Shown: positions 32,619-41,760, counted from the first letter of the stretch. The stretch is 42,015 nucleotides of DNA from Deltaproteobacteria bacterium (GCA_022601155.1 JAHZJA010000434.1:1-42015); one strand, 5' to 3'. The notes: generated by a model from the sequence alone, not told the origin. Made by a program: numbers and translations.

Positions 32619-33910
32619 GACGCTCCTTCCGTCGGTTGATCGCGGCGAGCGTCCTGATGGCGTGGTTGCTGGGGTTCGTGGTCATCATGGTCTGGTCACG
32701 GACGAAGTCTTGGACACAGGAGCGCGCCCAGGGCGATGCGATCTTCTTGTTCCACGAGCTACTCGACCAGACCCCCGCGGCGGATCGGGCCGAGCGGTTG
32801 GCCGAGCTTCAAGCGCACTCCCGGGTCGAGCTCTCCCTCGTGTCGGTCGACGACGTCGAGCGTCGCGTGGGCCGAGCCGTCCACCCCGGAGAACGCATCC
32901 CGTACCGCGAGAACACCAGCGACAACTGGTACTTCTGGGTGGAGGAGTGGTACCTCATGGTGTTCGACGACGGCGAGGGAGCGCTGTCGGCCGGCCCGGT
33001 CAACCCCGCCCTACCACGCGGGATCTTCCCGATCGGTCTGATCGTCGCGATCATCGGTCTTCCCGCGATTGCGGCACTGGTTGCTCTGCGCGTGGAGCGA
33101 GAGCTCACCAAGGTCGAGCGGGCGACCGAAGCGCTCGGCGTCGGTGAACTCAGTGCTCGCGTCGAGGATGCCCGGGGTCCGTCGCATGAGCTCGCCGACA
33201 AGTTCAACGCAATGGCGGAGAAGGTCGAGCGCCTGATCCGGAGCCGCGACGAGCTGATACAGGCCGTCTCGCACGAGCTCGGCTCTCCTCTGTCACGGCT
33301 ACGCTTTCACATGGAGCTGCTCGAGCGTCAGTCGGAGGATGAGCGGGACCAGCGACTCTCCGCCATGACCCGCGAGCTCGATGCGGTCGACGAGCTCGTG
33401 GCCGAGCTGCTGACCTACGTGCAGTCCGAAGATCTGCAGCTCGAGGCCCGGCGCTTCGATCCGAGTCAGGGCCTGCGCGACCTCGCCGAGCTGGCCGTCC
33501 TCGAGGCTCCCGAGGACCGCGTCGTCGACATCCAGACGTCGCTACCGCCGGGCGTCGAGGTCTACGCGGACCAGCGTCTGTTCCTGCGGGCGGTCGAGAA
33601 CATCCTGCGCAACGCGATGCGCTACGCCCGTCACGACGTCCGGCTGGAGCTGTTGTCGCAGGCCGATCGAGTTCGGGTGACCGTGCATGATGACGGCCCG
33701 GGGATCCCGACCGACGTACGCGACAAGATCATGCTCCCGTTCGTCCGCCTCGAGGCCGATCGCGGCCGAAAGACGGGCGGCGTGGGGCTGGGCCTTGCCA
33801 TCGTCAGCCGGATCGTCAACCGGCACGGGGGCAGCGTCGAGATCGGAGACTCCCCGCTTGGCGGCGCCACGGTCTCGACCTCGTGGCCGACCCGCGACAG
33901 TCGAGGCTAG
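32615..33910 (+). CDS. Sensor histidine kinase (RstB/CpxA-like)
   Basis: Encodes 431 residues. A first membrane helix (about 10-27), a periplasmic part of about 110 residues, a second helix (about 138-158), a HAMP domain (to about 210), a dimerisation H-box AVSHELGSPLSRLRF (His220) and an ATPase domain with NILRNAMRYA, DDGPGIP and GVGLGLAI. It senses an envelope signal and phosphorylates the regulator in the same operon, with which it overlaps by 4 nt. The signal is unknown. Confidence 0.95.
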   Translation: MRRSFRRLIAASVLMAWLLGFVVIMVWSRTKSWTQERAQGDAIFLFHELLDQTPAADRAERLAELQAHSRVELSLVSVDDVERRVGRAVHPGERIPYRENTSDNWYFWVEEWYLMVFDDGEGALSAGPVNPALPRGIFPIGLIVAIIGLPAIAALVALRVERELTKVERATEALGVGELSARVEDARGPSHELADKFNAMAEKVERLIRSRDELIQAVSHELGSPLSRLRFHMELLERQSEDERDQRLSAMTRELDAVDELVAELLTYVQSEDLQLEARRFDPSQGLRDLAELAVLEAPEDRVVDIQTSLPPGVEVYADQRLFLRAVENILRNAMRYARHDVRLELLSQADRVRVTVHDDGPGIPTDVRDKIMLPFVRLEADRGRKTGGVGLGLAIVSRIVNRHGGSVEIGDSPLGGATVSTSWPTRDSRG

Positions 33911-33981
33911 CCCCACGGAGTCGATGGCTCGCCCCGCGGGGGCTCGCGCGATCTCTGCACGCAGGGAGGCTGCCCGTGGTC

Positions 33982-35430
33982 TCACCGGCAGGTGCCGTCG
34001 GGGAGAAACTGCGGTGCGGTCGCTCCATTGGCGATGATCGTGTCGTAGAGCCGGTCGGGTGAGACCCCGGCCTCGATGAGCCGGTTGGCCCTTGCTCTTT
34101 GTTCGGCGATGACGGCGTTGAGCTCGTCGGGGCGCTCGAGCATGCTCAGGCGCCGGCCGTTGACGAAGTAGGTGATCCAGGGCGAGGACACGCCGAGCGA
34201 TGCCCCGAGCTTCTCCCGCTCGATGAGGGCCTGGTCTCGCGCGTCACTGTCGATGGCGGCGGTGAGCGCGGCTGGGTCGAGGTCGAGTTTCTCGGCCCAG
34301 CCCGAGACCATCGACCTCGTGGTGTCTTCACTGGACTCGACGAGCAGCTCCTGCAGCGGCCAGAAGGCGTCGACTCCCTTCTGGGCGTGGGCCTCGAGGG
34401 CGGCGCGCCACGCCAGGAGCCTCGGCGACGTGTCCGGGTTGCGTCGAGCCAACAGGCCGAGCGTGGGCATGTAGGCGATGCGCACGTCGTCGGGATGCTC
34501 GGTCCTCAGCGCGCTCGGGGTGGGAAACGTCGAGCCCAAGCTCGGCATGCACTCGAGACAGCCGAGGGGAACGAACGCAACGATCGTCACCAGGGCGTCG
34601 GCCTTGCCCGCGACGATCGCATCTTCGATCGGCACCGCGTAGACCGCCGCGGGGTCGGGAACCCGACCGTCGATCCGGTAGATCCGATCTCGCTCCGCCT
34701 CGGGAAGCTCGGGCCTCGCGTCCTTCGTGAACGTCGCGTACAGATCGGCCGCGGGAACTCCGAGGGCCAGCAGCGTATCGGCGAGCTCGATCTCCTCGGC
34801 CAAGATCGCCGCCAGGACCTCGGACTCATCCCACGACGGCATCTTCACCCGTCTTCCGTTGATGAAGACGGCGTCACGCGACCAGGCGTCGAGCGCATGG
34901 GCGAGTGCGTCATCGGCATCGAGGGCGCTGTCGTGCTCGTGGGTCTCCAGGCGCGTCGCGTCGAGACCCATGGCCTTGGCGTGCTCGGCGAGCACGCGGT
35001 CGGGAAAGGTGAAGTCCTGCTCGTCTTGGAGGCGGCGGTGGAGCTTCCAGAAACCACCGTTGCCCTGCTGCACGAAGGCCTCTCGGGCCAGGATACCGGC
35101 GCGAGCCCCAACCGTACGCCGGTGCCGCCACACGAGCCGGACGTCGGGGTGATGAGCACGGGCCCGTTCGACCTGGCCGAATACGTTGGTCGAGGGCTGG
35201 AAGTCCTCGAACAGGACCACGGTGACCCTGGCGTCCTCCGGCCCCAACCAGGGCTGCGCGTCAGTCACGGGAACCGCAAAGCGCTCCGTGGCCGCGACCA
35301 ACATTGCGGCCGCCTTAGCACGGCCCGGATCGACCGACTCGGCTACAACCGGATGGTCACGGTTGCACCCGAGGCTCGCCGTCAACGACAGCAAGAGGAT
35401 GAAGGCGGAAGCGGAACGGGAGGGGTGCAT
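33982..35430 (-). CDS. Lipoprotein with two DsbA-like thioredoxin domains
   Basis: The ATG at 35430 opens a lipoprotein (LLLSLTASLGC, Cys22), giving 482 residues. Two DsbA/thioredoxin-4 type domains follow. The first (about 65-230) has VTVVLFEDFQPSTNVFG, where the usual CPxC is PSTN, so it lacks the active-site cysteines. The second (about 278-470) has VTIVAFVPLGCLECMPSLG with CxxC at 291-294. Each domain ends in NGRR and a helix pair with (A/S)(A/P)D(L/R)(L)Y, so they arose by duplication. The likely role is disulfide exchange in the envelope by the second domain. It converges with the sensor kinase gene. Confidence 0.88.
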   Translation of the reverse strand: MHPSRSASAFILLLSLTASLGCNRDHPVVAESVDPGRAKAAAMLVAATERFAVPVTDAQPWLGPEDARVTVVLFEDFQPSTNVFGQVERARAHHPDVRLVWRHRRTVGARAGILAREAFVQQGNGGFWKLHRRLQDEQDFTFPDRVLAEHAKAMGLDATRLETHEHDSALDADDALAHALDAWSRDAVFINGRRVKMPSWDESEVLAAILAEEIELADTLLALGVPAADLYATFTKDARPELPEAERDRIYRIDGRVPDPAAVYAVPIEDAIVAGKADALVTIVAFVPLGCLECMPSLGSTFPTPSALRTEHPDDVRIAYMPTLGLLARRNPDTSPRLLAWRAALEAHAQKGVDAFWPLQELLVESSEDTTRSMVSGWAEKLDLDPAALTAAIDSDARDQALIEREKLGASLGVSSPWITYFVNGRRLSMLERPDELNAVIAEQRARANRLIEAGVSPDRLYDTIIANGATAPQFLPDGTCR

Positions 35431-35509
35431 GCTATGGGCCGGGGGGGCCGTGGATGGGGTCACGTTCGTGGTGCTGCGGTCGGGCTGCGAGCGTCCGCCT
35501 ACCACTGCG

Positions 35510-36463
35510 TCATCCTGCCCCTCGACTCCTCGACGGCGAAGCCGCCTGGGCCGCTTGCACGGAAGGCTCGGTGGACTCGGCGAGCTCGGACACGAACAGC
35601 TCCTGTAGACTCTCGCCGAACCGGCTCTGCATCGCGCCGACGAGCTCGGCGATCGCCTCGTCGTCGTTCACCAGCGGTCTGGCATTCGCTTCGAAGCGCG
35701 CCTGCAGCTCGGTGCGGGCGCTGGCCAGCCACCGAGACATGGTGGACTCGTGCACGTCGTAGGACCCCGCCAGGGCGTTGGCCTGGACGCCTTCGAGATA
35801 GCGAAGCCGCAGCAGTGCGCGCTCCCGGGGCCCGAGCGAGTGAAACGCTTCGCCCAGCGCCTGCATGAACAGACTGCGGCGCGAGGCCTTCAGCGCGGCG
35901 AACTCTGGGCTGGCGCCGATCAGCTCCGGCGCGCGCTCGAGCGGTTTCGTTCCCTTGCCATCCCGGATCGCATTGAGGGCCAGCCGCGCGGCCACGGTAC
36001 GGGTCCAGCCCTCCAGGCTGCCCCAGCCCCGGTAAAGAGCGATGCGAGCGGGCCCCTGCGGGCTGGGGACGAGGAGCTGGACGCGGATGTGCTGCGCCAG
36101 CTCGGTGCGCTGGTCCTCCGACAGGGAGAAGCGCCGCAGCGTCCGCTCGAGCTGGGGACCCAGCCGCTGCTCGAACACCCGCACCGCATCGTCGTCGCCA
36201 TCGGCAAGCGCGGCACACAGCCAGATATCGGCTGCGTTGAGGGTGACCAGGTGCTCGCTCCACTCCGAGCGCTCGCGGTCCTGCAGGCACGCCCTGAGCT
36301 GCTGGACCAGCGCCTGTGCGGTCGGCACGAAGTCCTGGTACACGCCGCTTGCATCCGCGAGCGCCGATGCGAGCCTCGACTCGAGCGCCGAGTCGTGCGA
36401 GCCCGCGAGCCGCGACGATACGTCGTGCGCCAGCGTGTCCGTCGGCCGCGCTATGGTGCCCAC
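35510..36463 (-). CDS. ECF-like RNA polymerase sigma factor
   Basis: Starting at the GTG 36463, 317 residues. The N-terminal 90 residues are unlike standard ECF. A region 2-like segment is near FEQRLGPQLERTLRRFSLSE, followed by GWTRTVAARLALNAIRDGKG. Region 4 lies at about 215-265, with FHSLGPRERALLRLRYLEGV and HESTMSRWLASARTELQ, a clear helix-turn-helix. The build matches myxobacterial sigma factors linked to protein kinases. The kinase at 36471 is divergent, with 7 nt between the start codons. The tail after 265 (about 50 residues) is Glu/Ser/Ala-rich. Confidence 0.8.
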   Translation of the reverse strand: MGTIARPTDTLAHDVSSRLAGSHDSALESRLASALADASGVYQDFVPTAQALVQQLRACLQDRERSEWSEHLVTLNAADIWLCAALADGDDDAVRVFEQRLGPQLERTLRRFSLSEDQRTELAQHIRVQLLVPSPQGPARIALYRGWGSLEGWTRTVAARLALNAIRDGKGTKPLERAPELIGASPEFAALKASRRSLFMQALGEAFHSLGPRERALLRLRYLEGVQANALAGSYDVHESTMSRWLASARTELQARFEANARPLVNDDEAIAELVGAMQSRFGESLQELFVSELAESTEPSVQAAQAASPSRSRGAG

Positions 36464-36470
36464 GGTGTCG

Positions 36471-39380
36471 ATGATGACACAGGGGTGTCCGAACGACGAC
36501 CAGCTCGCCGCGTTCGCCGAAGGACAGCTGGACCCGGCGCAACGCAGTGCGGTCGAGGAGCACCTGGCCGGCTGCACCGATTGCAGCGCCGTCGTCAGTG
36601 CGACCTTCGCGGAGTCGTTGCCGCCGGAACACACCAAAGTGGGTCGCTACCAGGTGGTCGCGGAGATCGGGCGGGGCGGCATGGGGCGTGTGCTCAGGGC
36701 GCGGGATCCATCGCTCGGCCGCGACGTCGCGATCAAGAGCATCCTCCCGTCCGCGCTGTCGCCCGCGGCCAAGGAGCGATTCGCCCGAGAGGCAGTCGTC
36801 CTGGGGACGCTTCGGCACCCCAACGTCATCGAGGTGTTCGACGCCGGAGAGTTGGAGGGCGCCCCGTATTTCGTCATGGAGTTCATCGAGGGACAAGACC
36901 TGGACCAGTGGTGCAAAGACCGTCCCGTGCGAGAGGTTCTGGACTGCCTGTGCGGCGCGGGGCGAGGGCTGGCGGCGGCGCACGCCAAGGGCATCCTGCA
37001 TCGCGACTTCAAGCCCTCCAACGTCATCGTGGGGCGAGACGACCGGGCGAAGGTCGGTGACTTTGGGCTTGCGACCTTCGGCGGAGGTTCGTCGGTCCGT
37101 ACCGACGGGGCGTCGGTCGACACGCTGACCCAGACCGGGGCCCTCATGGGGACGCTGCCGTACATGGCCCCCGAGCTCCTCGAAGGAGGAAGAGCCAGCG
37201 AACTCAGCGACCAGTTCGCCTTCTGCGTGACGATGTACGAAGTGCTCTACGGTCAGCGCCCGTTCGCGGGGAAGGATCCGTGGTCGCTGGCGGAGGCGAT
37301 CCGCAGCGGCGAGATTCGAGACGGCCCCGCCGCAGTGGCCATCCCTCGTCGCGCTCATCGGGCCCTCGTACGCGGGCTCTCGCCGGAGCCCAGCGGTCGA
37401 TTTCCTTCGATGCGAGCCTTGCTGGCCGAACTCCATCCCCGGCGCCGGGTTGCGCTCAGGGTGGGGGCGGGTCTGGCTGCTACCGGGGCCGTCGTTGCCG
37501 TGGCCGCGGCTGTGGGCAGCACGACGCCGTCGGTCTGCGACACTTTCGCTGAGCGTCTCAGCGGGGTCTACGACTCGCGCGTACGCAGCCGAATCCGCAG
37601 CGCGTTCGCGGACTCCGATCTGCCGTACGCCGAGACCGCCTCGCGTGGCACCCTCGAGGGGTTGGATGCCTACGCGGAGCGATGGGCCGCGGGCGCGAAG
37701 GAGAGCTGTGGCGCCGCCCAGCGCGGCGAGCTGAGCGACGTAGCCCTCGATCTCCGGGTGCGCTGCTTCAAGCATTCGGCACAGAGCGTCGAGGCGATGG
37801 TCGGTCTGCTGCAGACCCCCCAGACCATCCACATCGAGAGCAGTCGGGAACTGCTGGCGGCGCTTCCCAACCTGGCCGTGTGCACCGACGCCGAGGCGCT
37901 GCGGCGCTTTGGCGTGCTGCCGGCCAACGCCGCCGAGGCGGCCGAGGCCGATGCCCTGGGCGCCGTGTTGAGCGAGGCGCACGCCCAAGCTCTGGTCGAC
38001 GACTTCGACGGCGCGTGGGACGTACTGGAGCGCAACGCCGAGGCCCTCGCCGCTGCCTCCTACCCGCCGGTCCGAAGCCGGACCCTCGCACTGCGGGCAA
38101 GGGTTCTGCTGGCCCGCAAAGACCTCGAAGCGTCCAGAGACGCGAGCGTGCAGGCACACGAGCTGACGATGGAGCACCGACTCGATCGCGAAGCGTCGCG
38201 GACGGCGACCTTCCTCGGGAGGATCGCCTCCCGCACCGGGGACGTCCAGGGCGCGCACCGGTGGTTCGACTTGGCGCTCGCCCTCGCCGAGTCGGGAGGC
38301 TTCACTCAGCTCCAGGCCCACACGCTCTCGACCGCGTCTCGGTTCTACCAGGAGCGTGGAGAGCTCCAGCGTGCCGTCCAAGCCGCGCGCCGAGCCGTCC
38401 AGTTGATCGAGGACGACGACGCCTACCCGGAGACGTCGCGAGCCGAGGTGCTGCTGGCCTACTCCGACCGCCTCCTGTCGCGGGGGGGAAGAGACGACGG
38501 CCTGGCCCAGCTCCAACGAGCGCACGAGATCCTGCTCGCTGTCCACGGGGACACCCATCCGGCCGTCGGCGATGTGCAGCGCTCTCTTCAGGAGCGAGCG
38601 TCGCGACGCGGTGACTACGACGCCTCGTACCGGCACGGGCGTGAAGTACTTCGCATCACGATGGCGCTCGATGGCCCAACATCGCTGCGGGCAGTCGCGG
38701 CCTCCGCGAACTTGGCAATCTCTCTGCGAGAGCTCGGGCGCTTCGCCGAGGCGGCGCGGGAGCTGGCGCATGCCAATACCCTGCTCGACCAGTGGCCGGC
38801 CTACGTGCCGATGCTCCGGATCCCGATCTTGACCAATCTCGGCAGCGTCATGCTGGGCCTGGGCGACAACGACGGTGCCCGCGACGCTCTGACCCGCGCC
38901 AAGGCGCTGTTCGAGGCGCAAGAAAACCGCAAGGAGCAAGGCATCCTGGTCGACGGACTGTTGTCGGCAGTCGAGCTGCGTGATGACAACCTCGCGGCAG
39001 CGCGCAGCCTCGCCGCTGGCGCGCTGGCGGCGTCGACAGAGGTCTATGGCGGCGACAACTTTCACACCGCAGACGCCGGGATGCGTCTTGCTCACGTCGA
39101 GCTGGCCGCGGGCAACTACGCGTTGGCGCGAGATCTGCTCGCCGGGGCGCTGGCCGTCCAAGACATCAACGAAGCCGACCGGGGAGAGATGACGTTCGGC
39201 CTCGCGCGAGCCACCTACGAGGACCCTCGAGCCTCGCCCCGCGATCGCGCGCGAGGCCTCGAGCTGGCCCGCGACGCCAAGCTCGCCCTGCAGGGCAAGC
39301 CTGCCTACGGAAGGCAGCAGGCCGAGGTCGCACTGTGGCTCCGCCAGCGGTCGGAGGACTCGTGCACTGGTTGCGACTGA
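36471..39380 (+). CDS. Ser/Thr kinase with zinc-finger anti-sigma-like N-terminus, membrane helix and TPRs
   Basis: Encodes 969 residues. Residues 6-38 (C6, H31, C35, C38; EEHLAGCTDC) match the zf-HC2 motif of zinc-binding anti-sigma factors. The kinase domain runs from about 58 to 322: IGRGGMGRV, VAIKS (Lys89), HRDFKPSN (177-184), DFG (197-199) and MAPE (232-235). A membrane helix follows at about 328-348. The remaining 600 residues are helical TPR-like repeats. All kinase residues are present. ATG 36471, GTG 36465 or ATG 36453 could start it; I prefer 36471. The divergent sigma factor is the likely partner. Confidence 0.92.
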   Translation: MMTQGCPNDDQLAAFAEGQLDPAQRSAVEEHLAGCTDCSAVVSATFAESLPPEHTKVGRYQVVAEIGRGGMGRVLRARDPSLGRDVAIKSILPSALSPAAKERFAREAVVLGTLRHPNVIEVFDAGELEGAPYFVMEFIEGQDLDQWCKDRPVREVLDCLCGAGRGLAAAHAKGILHRDFKPSNVIVGRDDRAKVGDFGLATFGGGSSVRTDGASVDTLTQTGALMGTLPYMAPELLEGGRASELSDQFAFCVTMYEVLYGQRPFAGKDPWSLAEAIRSGEIRDGPAAVAIPRRAHRALVRGLSPEPSGRFPSMRALLAELHPRRRVALRVGAGLAATGAVVAVAAAVGSTTPSVCDTFAERLSGVYDSRVRSRIRSAFADSDLPYAETASRGTLEGLDAYAERWAAGAKESCGAAQRGELSDVALDLRVRCFKHSAQSVEAMVGLLQTPQTIHIESSRELLAALPNLAVCTDAEALRRFGVLPANAAEAAEADALGAVLSEAHAQALVDDFDGAWDVLERNAEALAAASYPPVRSRTLALRARVLLARKDLEASRDASVQAHELTMEHRLDREASRTATFLGRIASRTGDVQGAHRWFDLALALAESGGFTQLQAHTLSTASRFYQERGELQRAVQAARRAVQLIEDDDAYPETSRAEVLLAYSDRLLSRGGRDDGLAQLQRAHEILLAVHGDTHPAVGDVQRSLQERASRRGDYDASYRHGREVLRITMALDGPTSLRAVAASANLAISLRELGRFAEAARELAHANTLLDQWPAYVPMLRIPILTNLGSVMLGLGDNDGARDALTRAKALFEAQENRKEQGILVDGLLSAVELRDDNLAAARSLAAGALAASTEVYGGDNFHTADAGMRLAHVELAAGNYALARDLLAGALAVQDINEADRGEMTFGLARATYEDPRASPRDRARGLELARDAKLALQGKPAYGRQQAEVALWLRQRSEDSCTGCD

Positions 39381-39475
39381 AATGACGGCGTCGCGGACGG
39401 CCGCGCGGGCGAGCGACCGCGCGACGGACGGCGGGAACGAACCCATCTCCGACCCCATCTCCGACCCTGGTGACG
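39381..39475. terminator. Hairpin in convergent gap
   Basis: cgcgcgg-gcgagcga-ccgcgcg (about 39402-39423) is a perfect 7-bp stem, alternatively cgtcgcg/cgcgacg. It lies between the converging stops. A direct repeat of cccatctccgac follows. No T-run is present, so a terminator function is tentative. Confidence 0.35.
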
Positions 39476-40636
39476 TCATAGCCCTCGGGCGCAGCGGAAG
39501 GTGATGCCGCCGAAACCAGTGTCACCCCGGCCCTCCTCGCGGCTCGCCACTCGGTTGTAGGTCAGAAAGTCGCTGCTGGTGCCCCCGCCCTTGAGGACGT
39601 GCGGGTCGGTGCTGCCGTCGGAGCCGCAGGGGTATTGGCCCTCGGTCCCTGGCACCAGGACGGCATTGTCCGCCGTGGCCTCGGGGGTCTCGAAGAAACC
39701 ATCGTCGTGGCAGTCGAACACCCACTCGCTGGTGTTGCCGGCCATGTCCATGTGCCCCCAGCGCGCCGCGCCGTCAGGCCTGCTGCCGACCGGTTCAATC
39801 GTGCCCGTGTCGAAGACGCTGCGGGTCTCGTCGATCGGTGCGCTACCCCAGGGGTAGAGACGATCCTGGTCGGCTCCAGCCGCGGCATACTCCCACTCAG
39901 CCTCGGTCGGGAGCCGGCCCTCGTCCCAGATGCAGAACGCCTGGGCGTGGTACCAGTTGACGCAGCCGATCGGCTTGTCTTCGTCGGCGCCCGGCGCCTC
40001 GGTCCAGGTCGCGCTGGCGTTGCACTGCAGGTCGAACGAGCCCGGGAGGTGGTCATTCCACGCCAGCTGCCACCCGCTACCGACCACGCCGGGGATTTCG
40101 CCCTCCCCCTCGGCTGGTCGCCAGTTGTCGTTCCAGGCGGCCACAAACGCCCGAAAGCGCCCGACCGTCACCGCGTAGTGGTCCAGCGCGAACCCCCCGA
40201 CTGTGACGTCGTGTTCGGGCGTTTCGTCCGAGAAACACTCGGACAGAAACTCCGGCGGGCACGCGTCGTTGCCCGACAGGCCGCGCCCCACGGCCACCGT
40301 CCCCCCGGGCAGATTCACGGTGGTGCAGCACGAGGCCCCGGCGCACGTCGTCTGCAGCCCCTCGCACGACGGCGCGTCCGGATCGTAGGGCATGCCCGCG
40401 TCTGTTCCTCCGCCGCTGCTGTCACTGCCGCCGCTACTGTCACCGCCGTCGCTGCTCGCATCACCCGTTTCTGGAGCGCCGGCTGTGCCATCGGCGACCG
40501 TCGAATCGTTGCCACCGGTCTCGGTCGACGAACCGCTCCCTCCAGTTCCCATCGCGGGGGTGCCTTCGTCTTCGCCCGGGTCGCAGCCGAGCACGAGTCC
40601 CGCAGACAACACCATGAGCATCGCGTTCTTGATCAT
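39476..40636 (-). CDS. SUMF1/FGE-sulfatase-domain lipoprotein
   Basis: From the ATG at 40636, 386 residues. The signal ends in VLSAGLVLGC. A Ser/Gly/Asp-rich linker reaches about residue 85. The rest is the formylglycine-generating-enzyme-like (SUMF1) fold: TVGRFRAFVAAWND, CVNWYHAQAFCIWDEGRLPT, EAEWEYAAAG, YPWGS, MDMAGNTSEWVFDC and GFGGITFRCARGL. In true FGE two cysteines do the oxidation; several Cys are present here, but I cannot place the catalytic pair. Many bacterial members of this fold are ligand-binding or act in other pathways. Converges with the kinase gene. Confidence 0.88.
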   Translation of the reverse strand: MIKNAMLMVLSAGLVLGCDPGEDEGTPAMGTGGSGSSTETGGNDSTVADGTAGAPETGDASSDGGDSSGGSDSSGGGTDAGMPYDPDAPSCEGLQTTCAGASCCTTVNLPGGTVAVGRGLSGNDACPPEFLSECFSDETPEHDVTVGGFALDHYAVTVGRFRAFVAAWNDNWRPAEGEGEIPGVVGSGWQLAWNDHLPGSFDLQCNASATWTEAPGADEDKPIGCVNWYHAQAFCIWDEGRLPTEAEWEYAAAGADQDRLYPWGSAPIDETRSVFDTGTIEPVGSRPDGAARWGHMDMAGNTSEWVFDCHDDGFFETPEATADNAVLVPGTEGQYPCGSDGSTDPHVLKGGGTSSDFLTYNRVASREEGRGDTGFGGITFRCARGL

Positions 40637-41127
40637 CGACTGGGGAACACGCGCCACGCCGCAACTTGCATGGACGGGAGGATTTTCTCGAACGAGTTCG
40701 TGTCACCCCATGACCCGCCGTCGAAAAACTGAGTGATCTCTCGATGTTCGACGCCGACTGCTGCCGTTGTTTTTCGAGCGTCGATCGTGGCCGCCTGGGG
40801 ACCTCGGTCGGCGAGGTCGGAATCGAGTAGCCCGTAGCTCGTGGCCGGTCATCGATTCTTCGGATGAACTCGGCGACCTCGTGCCTGTTGCCTGTTGCCT
40901 GTTGCCTGTTGCCTGTTGCCTGTTGCCTGTTGCCGGAGTCGAGGCGTTGGGCGCGTTGCGCGAGGCGACAGCCTGGCCGCCTTGTGCCTGATGGCCTGCT
41001 CGAGTTTGCCGGCCGAAGCGTGGTGGACTACGGAAGAGACCGGAGTGTCAAACGTATCGCGAGTACCTCCTGCGTGTTCCTATCGACGATCGTCGTCGGA
41101 GCGGACAACGCCATCGAGACCGCCGAC
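40637..41127. other. Intergenic region with heptanucleotide repeat
   Basis: No gene I can support. It holds the promoter side of the SUMF1-type gene and the tandem repeat at 40882-40934. Confidence 0.5.
40882..40934 (+). repeat. Heptanucleotide tandem repeat (tgcctgt), about 7.5 copies
   Basis: Seven perfect copies of tgcctgt plus four further bases, without interruption. Period 7 is not a multiple of three, so copy-number change would shift any reading frame through it. In one frame it encodes LLPVACC repeats, but no real gene is evident there. Confidence 0.95.
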
Positions 41128-41760
41128 TCAAGACCTCGGTGTCTTGGACCGAAGCTGAGCGCGGAGCTTCTGCAGTCCCTTGCGCATCGGTTCGCGGGCG
41201 TTGGCGCGCTTCATCCAGGCCGGGAGCCGACTCGCCATCGACGAGTTGCCCGCCTGCGGGCTGCGCTCACGCAAGAGCGCTTCGACGAAGCGCTCGATCT
41301 CCTCGAGATGCGCCTCGCTCCAGGCCCACAGCAGGTTGCCACGGACATTCGTCTGCAGCCACAACGGAAGTCCAAAGAACGGATCGAGGCCGGGACTGGC
41401 CGCAACGTAGAACGGAGCCGTGACGCTCGCGCGATGGCTGGTGCCACAACTGCAACGAAGCGCCACCTCGGCCGTGCCCCCGGGAGGCAGATGAACCATG
41501 CGCTCGTTCCGACGCCCGCACGTCGGACACCGAGCCTTCGCGCTCCGATCGCCGCCTCTGGACCCCCATAGCGCCGCGCCTTGATCCGCCCCCGAGCTGC
41601 GCGCGCAGCTCGTACAGCGCAGTGTCCGATGACCGCCCCGAGGATCGCCGGACACGATCGCCAGACCGTCACAACCCGGGCAAGCGACGAGGATCCGCTC
41701 GGCAAAGCGCCAGATCGAACCGCCCCCGTCGAGGTGTCGGCTGGGGCCGGGATCGGTCAT
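41128..41760 (-). CDS. Zinc-ribbon protein, unknown function
   Basis: The ATG at 41760 (MTDPGPSRHLDG) gives 210 residues. The N-terminal half holds three Cys clusters: CPGCDG with CTSC, CPTCGRR, and CSCG, a TFIIB-like zinc-ribbon layout. The second half has PFFGLPLWLQTNVRGNLLWA and AHLEEIERFVEALLRER, a combination I associate with a widespread family of zinc-ribbon proteins of unknown role. Probably cytoplasmic and nucleic-acid or protein binding, by inference. Confidence 0.78.
   Translation of the reverse strand: MTDPGPSRHLDGGGSIWRFAERILVACPGCDGLAIVSGDPRGGHRTLRCTSCARSSGADQGAALWGSRGGDRSAKARCPTCGRRNERMVHLPPGGTAEVALRCSCGTSHRASVTAPFYVAASPGLDPFFGLPLWLQTNVRGNLLWAWSEAHLEEIERFVEALLRERSPQAGNSSMASRLPAWMKRANAREPMRKGLQKLRAQLRSKTPRS

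Noticed and set aside
33925-33950. ccccgcgggg palindrome after the sensor kinase as a terminator
   Set aside because: The stem is short, has almost no loop and no T-run follows.
34099-35868. A 589-codon plus-strand open frame opposite the double DsbA-like gene
   Set aside because: Antisense to a lipoprotein with a signal peptide and CxxC; no domain recognised in the frame.
35499-39479. A minus-strand open frame of more than 1300 codons opposite the zinc-finger kinase
   Set aside because: It is antisense to a gene with complete kinase motifs and TPRs. Its product has no domain and consists of Arg/Gly/Ala-rich stretches typical of GC-rich shadow frames.
40882-40934. The tandem repeat as a CRISPR array
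   Set aside because: The units are contiguous 7-mers without spacers.
40864-41571. A plus-strand open frame containing LLPVACC repeats
   Set aside because: It arises from the heptanucleotide repeat and then runs opposite the zinc-ribbon gene; no sign of a real protein.
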